A DNA stretch of 41,870 bases from Mageeibacillus sp. UBA5770 (GTDB lineage Bacteria; Bacillota_A; Clostridia; Saccharofermentanales; Saccharofermentanaceae), in NCBI GenBank assembly GCA_002418705.1, contig DIEQ01000098.1, forward strand, positions 1 through 41,870, given 5' to 3'. The first letter of the stretch is position 1; each line of letters opens with the position of its first letter. This document shows positions 35,639 to 41,870 of the stretch, in pieces. Below the pieces are notes generated by a model that saw nothing but the letters and a program-made list of their open reading frames with translations, was not told the origin of the DNA and ran no database searches. The position numbers and the translations under genes were made by a program.

Positions 35639-35767
35639 GCGCAAAAAAGACCGCAAATATCAAAAAAAGTTGCACCGGATAATTAGAATACAAATTCGCA
35701 ATAAATGGATAGGGAAGGAGGGGGAAAGGATGGTTTATTGTACGGTTGCACAAAAAAAATAGGCGTA

Positions 35768-35796
35768 TTGACAAATTTGTAGCTGAGATATACAAT
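35768..35796 (+). promoter_or_regulatory. Strong promoter of the second (xylose) transporter operon
   Basis: Consensus TTGACA (35768-35773), a 17-bp spacer and TACAAT (35791-35796) predict a start near 35803. The LacI-type operator begins about 5 nt later. Confidence 0.8.
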
Positions 35797-35807
35797 TCAT
35801 TTGTATT

Positions 35808-35821
35808 CGTGCTCGAGCACG
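35808..35821. promoter_or_regulatory. LacI-family operator CGTGCTCGAGCACG (transporter copy)
   Basis: A perfect 14-bp palindrome with the central CG typical of LacI-family sites lies just past the predicted transcription start. An identical palindrome occupies the same place at the LacI gene (40333-40346), which strongly suggests both are bound by that regulator. Confidence 0.8.
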
Positions 35822-36225
35822 GAAATGCACCTGAATTTTTATTCATCTATTTTTTCAGATACAGGGCATGAAGGTTCGGTCCTAACCGTAACAAGTTCTT
35901 CTTTATCAAACAGGAGGAACAAAACAAGTTAACAGATACCTTGACAGGTTCCAGGCCGATCACAGGCGTGGACAGTAAAGGTTTTCCGAATGTATTTTTG
36001 CATTACATCACGGAAAGGGGGGCGATAAACAGATTATGTACCCTTATTCATAAATATAATCAGCATTTCATATCTATTTTATTCAGGTATTTTTTCAATA
36101 CAATTGCTTACAAATACGATTTGCAGTCTTACTGATTATGTTTAACAGTTATGACCATTTTCTCATCCACAGTATTAAATAGCATAATGCTTGCAATCAA
36201 CCGAGAAACAAAAGGAGAGAAAAAC

Positions 36226-37332
36226 ATGAAGAAACTTAAGAAAATCTTTGCCCTTCTCATTGCTTCAGCCGCACTGCTCTCAGTAGTAGCCTGCAGCGGA
36301 ACAACAACAGCTACAACAGCTGCAACAACAGCTGCAACAGCAACCGCCAAAATCGGTGTTGCCATGCCTACCAAAGATCTTCAGCGCTGGAACCAGGACG
36401 GTACCAACATGAAAGCACAGCTTGAAGAAGCCGGTTACACCGTTGATCTTCAGTATGCCAATAATGATGTTGCTACACAGGTTTCCCAGATTGAGAACAT
36501 GATCACAGCAAAATGTAATGTTCTTGTTATTGCCTCGATCGACGGTTCTTCACTGGGAACAGCTCTTGCTGCTGCCAAAGAAGCCAAGATCCCGGTTATC
36601 GCTTATGACCGCCTGATCATGGAATCCGACGCTGTATCTTACTATGCAACGTTTGACAACTACATGGTCGGAACGATCCAGGGTACCTACATTGTAGATA
36701 CACTCAAGCTCAAGGACACAACAGAGACATTCAACATGGAAATCTTCGGCGGATCACCTGATGACAATAACGCCAGATTCTTCTATCAGGGTGCTTATGA
36801 TGTTGTTAAGCCTTATATTGACAAGGGAACACTTGTTGTTGTTTCCGGTCAGGTAGAATTTGAAAAAGTTGCAACTCTTGCCTGGAAGACTGAGACAGCT
36901 CAGGCCCGTATGGACAACCTGATCACAGCCAACTATGCAACCGGCACAAAGCTTGACGTAGTTCTCTGCGCCAATGACTCCACCGCTCTCGGTGTTGAGA
37001 ATGCCCTTGACAACGCAGGCTACAAAGTCGGCGAGAACTGGCCTCTCATTACCGGTCAGGATTGTGATAAGCCCAACACAAAGAACATGATCGCCGGCAA
37101 GCAGTCTATGTCCGTTTTCAAGGACACACGTACTCTGGCTGCCAAGGTTGTTGAAATGGTTACAGCTATCGTCAAGGGTACAGAAGTTCCTGTTAACGAT
37201 ACTAAGACCTATGAAAACGGCAAGGGCATTGTTCCTACATACCTTTGCGAGCCTGTATTTGCTGACACATCCAACTACAAGACCCTGTTGATTGACAGCG
37301 GTTACTACACAGAGGCTGATCTTGCAAGCTGA
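36226..37332 (+). CDS. chvE: ChvE-type sugar-binding lipoprotein (xylose locus)
   Basis: A 368-residue solute-binding lipoprotein and close paralogue of the one at 2681-3841. It has a basic start, a hydrophobic signal and a lipobox-like LSVVAC with Cys23. A shorter Thr/Ala tether (about residues 25-42) precedes KIGVAMPT. Shared stretches include [23 protein letters not shown] and [12 protein letters not shown]. Position between a LacI-type operator and xylA suggests D-xylose as main ligand, but this is inference. AAAGGAG precedes ATG 36226. Its message starts about 420 nt upstream, an unusually long leader. A hairpin follows before the ATPase gene. Confidence 0.92.
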   Translation: MKKLKKIFALLIASAALLSVVACSGTTTATTAATTAATATAKIGVAMPTKDLQRWNQDGTNMKAQLEEAGYTVDLQYANNDVATQVSQIENMITAKCNVLVIASIDGSSLGTALAAAKEAKIPVIAYDRLIMESDAVSYYATFDNYMVGTIQGTYIVDTLKLKDTTETFNMEIFGGSPDDNNARFFYQGAYDVVKPYIDKGTLVVVSGQVEFEKVATLAWKTETAQARMDNLITANYATGTKLDVVLCANDSTALGVENALDNAGYKVGENWPLITGQDCDKPNTKNMIAGKQSMSVFKDTRTLAAKVVEMVTAIVKGTEVPVNDTKTYENGKGIVPTYLCEPVFADTSNYKTLLIDSGYYTEADLAS

Positions 37333-37403
37333 TCAAAAACTCTGACTTGAAAGCATTATGTTAGTATTTCGTGGGTTTATAAAATAATATAGTTCGAGGA
37401 TCT

Positions 37404-37438
37404 GGGCATGGCTGCAGCTTAATGCTACAGTCATGCCC
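37404..37438 (+). promoter_or_regulatory. Intercistronic hairpin between second binding-protein and ATPase genes
   Basis: Arms 37404-37418 and 37424-37438 pair over 15 positions with one G-U and one C-A mismatch around a 5-nt loop, followed by TCCTCC rather than a U-run. It mirrors the hairpin at 3929-3961 in position but not in sequence. Confidence 0.65.
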
Positions 37439-37488
37439 TCCTCCACTTTATGACAATTAGAATTTGCAGTATAGGGAGGGATAGGACA

Positions 37489-39024
37489 TTGGCAAAGACA
37501 CTTTTGGAAATGAAAAATATCACTAAGCTTTTTCCGGGTGTTAAGGCACTTGATAATGTCAACCTTGTCGTGGAAGAAGGAGAGATTCACGCGCTTGTAG
37601 GAGAGAACGGCGCAGGAAAATCTACTTTGATGAATGTGCTCAGCGGAATTTACCCGCATGGCTCATACGAAGGTGATATTTTCTATAATGGGGAGCTTTG
37701 TAAATTCAAGGAGATCAGAGACAGCGAGACAAAAGGAATTGTAATTATCCATCAGGAACTGGCTCTTGTGCCGTATCTGTCTATCGGCGAAAATATGTTT
37801 TTGGGAAATGAACGTGGAAGTTTTATTAATCTCGACTGGGATGCTACCTTTCACGAAGCGGATAAATTGCTGAGAATGGTAGGTCTGCAGGAGAGTTCGC
37901 GTACCCTCATTAAAGATATCGGTGTCGGTAAGCAGCAGCTTGTCGAAATCGCCAAGGCGCTTGGAAAGAATGTAAAATTACTTATTCTCGATGAGCCTAC
38001 TGCCTCTCTTAATGAAAATGATTCAAAGAAACTCCTTGGACTTCTTCAGGATCTTCAGCAAAAGGGTGTTACATCCATTATGATTTCGCATAAACTGAAT
38101 GAAATCAAGTATATCGCGGATAAGATTACGATTATTCGCGACGGCTCAACCATTGAAACCCTTGATAAGAATGTCGATGCGATTACGGAAGACCGGATTA
38201 TCAAAGGCATGGTTGGACGTGAGCTTACCGACCGTTTCCCGAAACGTGTACCGAATATTGGTGAAGTCAGCTTTTCCATTAAGGACTGGACTGTTTACCA
38301 CCCTATTTATTCTGAGCGTAAAGTGGTTGACAATGTGTCGATCAATGTCCGCAGAGGAGAGGTGCTGGGTATTGCCGGGCTTATGGGCGCCGGCCGAACC
38401 GAGCTTGTCATGAGCGTTTTCGGCAAGGCATACGGAACGGGTATCAAGGGTGAACTGGAAAAAGACGGTAAACCGATCGTCCTCCACAATATCTCGCAGG
38501 CCATCCGCAGCAAGATAGCCTATATTACTGAAGACCGCAAAGGTGACGGTCTGGTTCTCGGTAAAACAATTACCGATAATATTACTCTTGCCAAAATGTC
38601 CAAGGTCAGTAAAAGAGGGAAGATTGATAAGGACCTTGAGGTAAATGTTGCAAAGACATACCGGGATAAACTAAGAATCAAATGCTCAAGTGTCCAACAG
38701 CTGTCGGGTAACCTTTCCGGAGGAAACCAGCAGAAAGTTCTGTTAAGCAAGTGGATGTTTACGGACCCTGATGTAATGATCCTTGATGAACCGACGCGAG
38801 GCATCGATGTCGGCGCAAAATATGAGATTTACACAATTATCAACGACCTGGTGGCTGAAGGAAAGTCAATTATCATGATTTCCTCGGAACTGCCCGAGAT
38901 CCTTGGTATGTGTGACAGAATCTATGTTATGAATGAAGGAAAGATTGTGGGTGAACTCTCACGCAAGGATGCATCACAAGAGGCTATCATGGGCATGATT
39001 CTTTCTGCGAGTAAAGGAGCATAA
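37489..39024 (+). CDS. mmsA: Multiple-monosaccharide ABC transporter ATPase (MmsA/GguA), second copy
   Basis: A 511-residue tandem ATPase closely matching the one at 3990-5537. The first domain has GENGAGKST and [13 protein letters not shown]; the second has the degenerate [18 protein letters not shown] and [13 protein letters not shown]. The likely start is the TTG at 37489, because GGGAGGG lies 8 nt before it and the encoded [10 protein letters not shown] aligns with the paralogue's start. The in-frame ATG at 37450 lies upstream of that ribosome site. A TTG start could lower ATPase yield compared with the binding protein. mmsB follows after 5 nt. Confidence 0.93.
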   Translation: MAKTLLEMKNITKLFPGVKALDNVNLVVEEGEIHALVGENGAGKSTLMNVLSGIYPHGSYEGDIFYNGELCKFKEIRDSETKGIVIIHQELALVPYLSIGENMFLGNERGSFINLDWDATFHEADKLLRMVGLQESSRTLIKDIGVGKQQLVEIAKALGKNVKLLILDEPTASLNENDSKKLLGLLQDLQQKGVTSIMISHKLNEIKYIADKITIIRDGSTIETLDKNVDAITEDRIIKGMVGRELTDRFPKRVPNIGEVSFSIKDWTVYHPIYSERKVVDNVSINVRRGEVLGIAGLMGAGRTELVMSVFGKAYGTGIKGELEKDGKPIVLHNISQAIRSKIAYITEDRKGDGLVLGKTITDNITLAKMSKVSKRGKIDKDLEVNVAKTYRDKLRIKCSSVQQLSGNLSGGNQQKVLLSKWMFTDPDVMILDEPTRGIDVGAKYEIYTIINDLVAEGKSIIMISSELPEILGMCDRIYVMNEGKIVGELSRKDASQEAIMGMILSASKGA

Positions 39025-39029
39025 ATAAT

Positions 39030-40211
39030 ATGGAAGAAACAAAACTGAAACAGTTTACATCCTCGATTTTAAGCGGTCTTAGGCAGTATTCGATGCTTAT
39101 TGCACTGTTTGCCGTCATGATCTTTTTTGAGATTACGACCAAACGTGTTCTGCTGGTTCCCCAGAATGTATCGAACTTGATTTTCCAGAATGCATATGTT
39201 GTTATTCTTGCTGTCGGTATGCTGCTTTGCATCCTGACCGGAGGCAACATTGATCTTTCTGTTGGCTCCGTAGTTGGTTTTATCGGTGCTCTGGCAGGGC
39301 AGCTGATTATCGTCAACAAAGTAAACATTTATGTAGCTATTGTTATTTGTCTTCTGGCTGGTATAGCAATCGGCATGTGGCACGGATTCTGGATAGCATA
39401 TGTTCAGATACCGCCTTTCATTGTTACTCTTACCGGTATGTTATTGTTCAGAGGTCTTACGCTTGTCGTGCTGCAGGGCCTTACACTTTCACCGTTCCCT
39501 GATTCATATCTTGGCCTTTCAACAGGATATTTCCCTGATATTTTCAAAATGGATGGATTTAATCTTCTTTGTATGTTAGTGGGTGTAATTGCGGTGTTCA
39601 TTTATGCTGTTATGCAGGTGAGCGGCCGTATCCGCAAATTTAGAAAGGGTTATGAGACTGGTCACTTCGTTGGATTTTCAGTCAAACTGATATTGATATC
39701 TGCAGCAATCCTGATTGTTTCCTGGACACTCGCCCGACACAAAGGAATTCCAACTGTGCTTCTTATTCTTGCTGTTATCGTTCTGGTATATGCATATATT
39801 ACCAACAAGACAGTCGCCGGACGCTATCTGTACGCCCTTGGCGGCAACCAGAAGGCTGCCAGGCTTTCAGGTATCGATACCAAGAAGGTCTTTTTCCTTG
39901 CATACACAAACATGTCTTTCCTTGCAGCTGTTGCCGGTCTTGTGTTTTCTGCCCGACTTAACTCTTCGGCCCCGACCGCCGGTCAGAATTTCGAACTGGA
40001 TGCTATTGGCGCCTGCTTCATCGGCGGTGCCTCAGCATACGGCGGAATCGGTACAGTTGGCGGAGTGTTGATTGGAGCTTCATTTATGGGCGTTCTCAAT
40101 AACGGAATGTCAATCGTTGGACTAGGTTCTGATTACCAGCAGATTGTTAAGGGCATGGTTCTCTTGCTTGCTGTTGCATTTGATGTAGTTTCCAAGAGAA
40201 AAACAAAGTAA
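39030..40211 (+). CDS. mmsB: Multiple-monosaccharide ABC transporter permease (MmsB/GguB), second copy
   Basis: A 393-residue permease with about ten hydrophobic segments and the family stretch LTGGNIDLSVGSVVGFIG near residue 70. QIPPFIVTLTGMLLFRGLT, AGRYLYALGGNQKAARLSG and IGACFIGGASAYGGIGTVGG also match the first-locus permease. AAGGAGC lies at the end of mmsA. A hairpin without a U-run follows, then the separate promoter of the LacI gene. Confidence 0.93.
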   Translation: MEETKLKQFTSSILSGLRQYSMLIALFAVMIFFEITTKRVLLVPQNVSNLIFQNAYVVILAVGMLLCILTGGNIDLSVGSVVGFIGALAGQLIIVNKVNIYVAIVICLLAGIAIGMWHGFWIAYVQIPPFIVTLTGMLLFRGLTLVVLQGLTLSPFPDSYLGLSTGYFPDIFKMDGFNLLCMLVGVIAVFIYAVMQVSGRIRKFRKGYETGHFVGFSVKLILISAAILIVSWTLARHKGIPTVLLILAVIVLVYAYITNKTVAGRYLYALGGNQKAARLSGIDTKKVFFLAYTNMSFLAAVAGLVFSARLNSSAPTAGQNFELDAIGACFIGGASAYGGIGTVGGVLIGASFMGVLNNGMSIVGLGSDYQQIVKGMVLLLAVAFDVVSKRKTK

Positions 40212-40239
40212 TATTCTGATCTGATTTAACGAATTACAC

Positions 40240-40273
40240 CTTGTCCCTGCGAGGAATTTCCTGCAGGGACGAG
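40240..40273 (+). promoter_or_regulatory. Hairpin after the second permease gene
   Basis: An 11-bp stem with one G-U pair (40240-40250 with 40263-40273) and a 12-nt loop is followed by GATCGTC, not Ts. It may protect the 3' end of the transporter message or act as a weak terminator. It lies just before the LacI gene promoter. Confidence 0.5.
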
Positions 40274-40290
40274 GATCGTCAAAAAAGCTC

Positions 40291-40320
40291 TTGACAACCA
40301 AGGTGACATCAAGGTATCAT
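40291..40320 (+). promoter_or_regulatory. Promoter of the LacI-family gene
   Basis: TTGACA (40291-40296), an 18-bp spacer and TATCAT (40315-40320) predict a start near 40327, about 6 nt before the operator at 40333-40346. Confidence 0.7.
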
Positions 40321-40332
40321 TGTTTTCGTTAC

Positions 40333-40346
40333 CGTGCTCGAGCACG
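40333..40346. promoter_or_regulatory. LacI-family operator CGTGCTCGAGCACG (regulator copy)
   Basis: Identical in all 14 positions to the palindrome at 35808-35821 and placed the same way, just after the predicted start site. This implies that the regulator represses its own gene together with the transporter operon. Confidence 0.8.
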
Positions 40347-40392
40347 ATTCGATAAATCACGCGAAAAACGCAAAATGAATGGTGGTGAGCCG

Positions 40393-41418
40393 GTGACTTC
40401 AATCAAAGAGATAGCAGCATTGGCAGGTGTTTCGCGAGGAACAGTTGACCGGGCACTGAACAACAGGGACGGTGTCAATCCGGAAGTTGCAGAACGGATC
40501 CGCAGGATTGCTTCCGAGCACGGATATAAGAGCAATCGAGCAGCCCTTGCACTCGCAGCGAGGAAGAGGCCGCTTCGAATCGGCGTTATTTTTCCGGCTG
40601 AAGGCAATGCGTATTTTGAAGATGTCATCGAGGGACTGCGGGCAGCAGAAGCGGCATATGCCGACAACGGCGTTACGGTATCCCTGAAGACGATGAAGGG
40701 TTTCTCCGTAGAAGTACAGCTCCGCCTCATCGATGAGCTTCTTACAGAAGGAATACAGGCGCTGGTCATCGCGGCAATCAATGAAAGAGCGATTGCACAT
40801 AAGATTAACGAAATTGTGAAACAGGGAATTCCGGTAATTACAGCAAACACGGATATTGAGAAGACCAGGCGCATGTGTTATGTAGGGACGGATTACCAGA
40901 AGAGCGGAGAAATTGCTGCAGGCCTTATGGGACTTGTCGCTGACGGAAGAACACTTAAGACAGTTATCTACACCGGATCAATCCACATCCTCGGTCACAA
41001 CCAGAGAATCACAGGTTTCAATGCAGCTGTACGGAACTATCATTCCAACATCCGGATCCTTGATGTTTTTGAGACACTCGACGATACGGATAAAGCTTAC
41101 ACAAACACGATGCACCTTTTAGAGAAGTATAAGGATCTTGATGCGATTTATATGACGGCCGGCGGTATCGGCGGCACATGCAGGGCCCTCGTTGATTCGG
41201 GAAATGCAGGCAAGATCAAGCTCTTTACACATGACTGCACATCGGAGACGAGGCCATATCTGGAGAATGGCATTATCTCGGCAACGATTTGCCAGGACCC
41301 ATATCAGCAGGGATATATGCCAATCAAGATTCTGTTCGATTATTTTCTTGATAAGCAGACCCCGGAAGCTGATCTGATTTATACGAGAATCGACATTCTC
41401 ATTCGTGAGAATTTATGA
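40393..41418 (+). CDS. LacI-family transcriptional regulator of the xylose locus
   Basis: A 341-residue repressor. The helix-turn-helix SIKEIAALAGVSRGTVDRAL is at residues 3-22, the hinge near 50-58, and a sugar-sensing domain related to ChvE-like binding proteins from about residue 62 (RIGVIFPAEGNAYFEDVIEG). Placement between a xylose-type transporter and xylA points to a XylR-like sensor of xylose. The start is probably GTG 40393, with GGTGGTGAG just before it, because LacI proteins normally begin two or three residues before the first helix. ATG 40375 has no ribosome site, and the frame's opening at 40291 is the -35 box. It likely binds the palindromes at 35808 and 40333. Confidence 0.88.
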   Translation: MTSIKEIAALAGVSRGTVDRALNNRDGVNPEVAERIRRIASEHGYKSNRAALALAARKRPLRIGVIFPAEGNAYFEDVIEGLRAAEAAYADNGVTVSLKTMKGFSVEVQLRLIDELLTEGIQALVIAAINERAIAHKINEIVKQGIPVITANTDIEKTRRMCYVGTDYQKSGEIAAGLMGLVADGRTLKTVIYTGSIHILGHNQRITGFNAAVRNYHSNIRILDVFETLDDTDKAYTNTMHLLEKYKDLDAIYMTAGGIGGTCRALVDSGNAGKIKLFTHDCTSETRPYLENGIISATICQDPYQQGYMPIKILFDYFLDKQTPEADLIYTRIDILIRENL

Positions 41419-41477
41419 GGAATTGCTGAAAAAGGCACAGAAAATCCTGTAACCCAACAAATGGCATATAGAGGCAG

Positions 41478-41547
41478 AATCCCCCCAAGAAAGACTCAAG
41501 AGTGTAATCCCCCCAAATAAGTCTCAAGAGTGTAATCCCCCAAGAAA
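41478..41547 (+). repeat. Tandem 28-bp direct repeats upstream of xylA
   Basis: Two 28-bp units (41478-41505 and 41506-41533) differ at only a few bases. Each begins AATCCCCCC and ends CTCAAGAGTGT. A third, truncated copy (41534-41547, with five instead of six Cs) runs straight into the xylA ribosome site. They have no spacers, so this is not a CRISPR array. Confidence 0.85.
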
Positions 41548-41565
41548 GAAAGGAAGGTCCAGACT

Positions 41566-41870
41566 ATGACAGAATTTTATCCTAACATCCCGAAAGTACA
41601 TTACGAGGGAAAAGATTCCAAAAATCCAATGGCGTTTCATCACTATAATCCGGAAGAAGTAATTGCCGGAAAAACGATGCGCGAACACATGCGTTTTGCA
41701 ATGTCCTACTGGCATACAATGTGCTCCGGCGGCGCTGATATGTTCGGCGAGAGCAGCATGGACAAGAATTATGGCGCGACTGATCCGATGGAACTTGCAA
41801 AGAACAAGGCGCGTGCTGCCTTTGAACTCATGGATAAGCTTGATATCGATTTCTATTGCTTCCATGACCG
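41566..41870 (+). CDS. xylA: Xylose isomerase, 5' part (runs off the window)
   Basis: The first 101 codons of an enzyme converting D-xylose to D-xylulose. The typical opening FYPNIPKVHYEGKDSKNPMAFHHYNPEEVI and the stretch MREHMRFAMSYWHTM are seen, and the visible end reaches the FYCFHDR segment, whose His contributes to the active site. AAAGGAAGG lies 8 nt before ATG 41566. The gene follows the LacI gene by 147 bp that contain tandem repeats and no clear promoter, so it may be cotranscribed with the regulator. Confidence 0.95.
   Translation, partial: MTEFYPNIPKVHYEGKDSKNPMAFHHYNPEEVIAGKTMREHMRFAMSYWHTMCSGGADMFGESSMDKNYGATDPMELAKNKARAAFELMDKLDIDFYCFHD

Larger units (their letters stand above)
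35256..36225 (+). other. 970-bp AT-rich intergenic region with the xylose transporter promoter and a long leader
   Basis: No convincing gene was found. Open frames at 35479-35682 and 35941-36135 lack ribosome sites and have random composition. It holds a minus-strand promoter for DUF1015 (35297-35305), a GAAACGTTTC palindrome (35629-35638), the strong plus-strand promoter (35768-35796) and the LacI-type operator (35808-35821). About 420 nt of leader follow. The leader includes an isolated AGGAGGAAC (35911-35919) with no start codon at a usable distance. Confidence 0.6.

Noticed and set aside
35479..35682. Possible 67-residue gene in the AT-rich gap
   Set aside because: No ribosome site, low-complexity AT-driven composition and no family resemblance. 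The frame at 35941-36135 was rejected for the same reasons.
40329..40874. A 181-codon minus-strand frame opposite the LacI gene
   Set aside because: It overlaps the regulator's DNA-binding region and the operator, has Ser/Arg-rich shadow composition and no family features.
41478..41547. CRISPR array
   Set aside because: The repeats are directly adjacent with no spacers, only two and a half units exist, and no cas genes are nearby.

Overview
The window looks like chromosome from an anaerobic, plant-sugar-using member of the Bacillota (Clostridia, probably Lachnospiraceae-like). Pointers are strong AGGAGG-type ribosome sites, sigma-A-like TTGACA/TATAAT promoters, ChvE/MmsA/MmsB sugar ABC transporters with Thr/Ala-linker lipoproteins, a GntR-LacI hybrid AraR, an AraK-type kinase and a DXP-pathway IspD next to RadA. 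The placement comes from gene content and style only; no search could be run.

Layout. (1) 1-380: tRNA-Asn with its terminator. (2) 379-10.6 kb: an L-arabinose locus with a FGGY kinase (AraK-type ribulokinase), its own terminator, then sugar-binding lipoprotein, ATPase, permease, AraR, L-arabinose isomerase, ribulose-5-phosphate 4-epimerase and a small membrane protein. Together these import arabinose and convert it to D-xylulose 5-phosphate. (3) 10.6-14.2 kb: a QueT-type transporter behind a structured leader, an RsmC/YbxB-like methyltransferase, an Mrp-type P-loop ATPase, a thioredoxin-fold lipoprotein without CXXC, and a divergent IspF (YgbB) homologue. (4) 14.1-16.3 kb, minus strand: radA-ispD. 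(5) 16.5-18.3 kb: an acyl-CoA-synthetase-like ligase. (6) 18.3-23.5 kb, minus strand: an ABC-2 exporter cluster (permease, ATPase, permease fused to a CPBP protease) ending in an amidohydrolase. (7) 23.8-29.9 kb: a DUF885 metallopeptidase-like lipoprotein, a membrane protein joining a PP2C-like cytosolic region to a LysM-like outer end, and SerA. (8) 30.0-35.3 kb, minus strand: DUF1015, FAD amine-oxidase-like protein and a YYY/DUF2298 membrane protein. (9) 35.3 kb to the end: a second ChvE-MmsA-MmsB transporter, a LacI-family regulator and the 5' part of xylose isomerase, i.e. a D-xylose locus.

The two sugar loci mirror each other but use different regulators. Both carry an RNA hairpin between the binding-protein and ATPase genes. 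The xylose locus shows a clear regulatory circuit: an identical 14-bp palindrome, CGTGCTCGAGCACG, lies just downstream of the promoter of the transporter operon and of the promoter of the LacI gene. The arabinose locus has a promoter with an ACACGTGT palindrome between its -35 and -10 boxes, immediately followed by an intrinsic terminator, then a second promoter.

I do not see a clearly new defence, phage or CRISPR system. The items most worth following are the LacI operator pair, the IspF homologue lacking expected active-site elements, the PP2C-TM-LysM protein, the promoter-terminator module upstream of the first binding protein, the QueT leader and the 28-bp tandem repeats before xylA.
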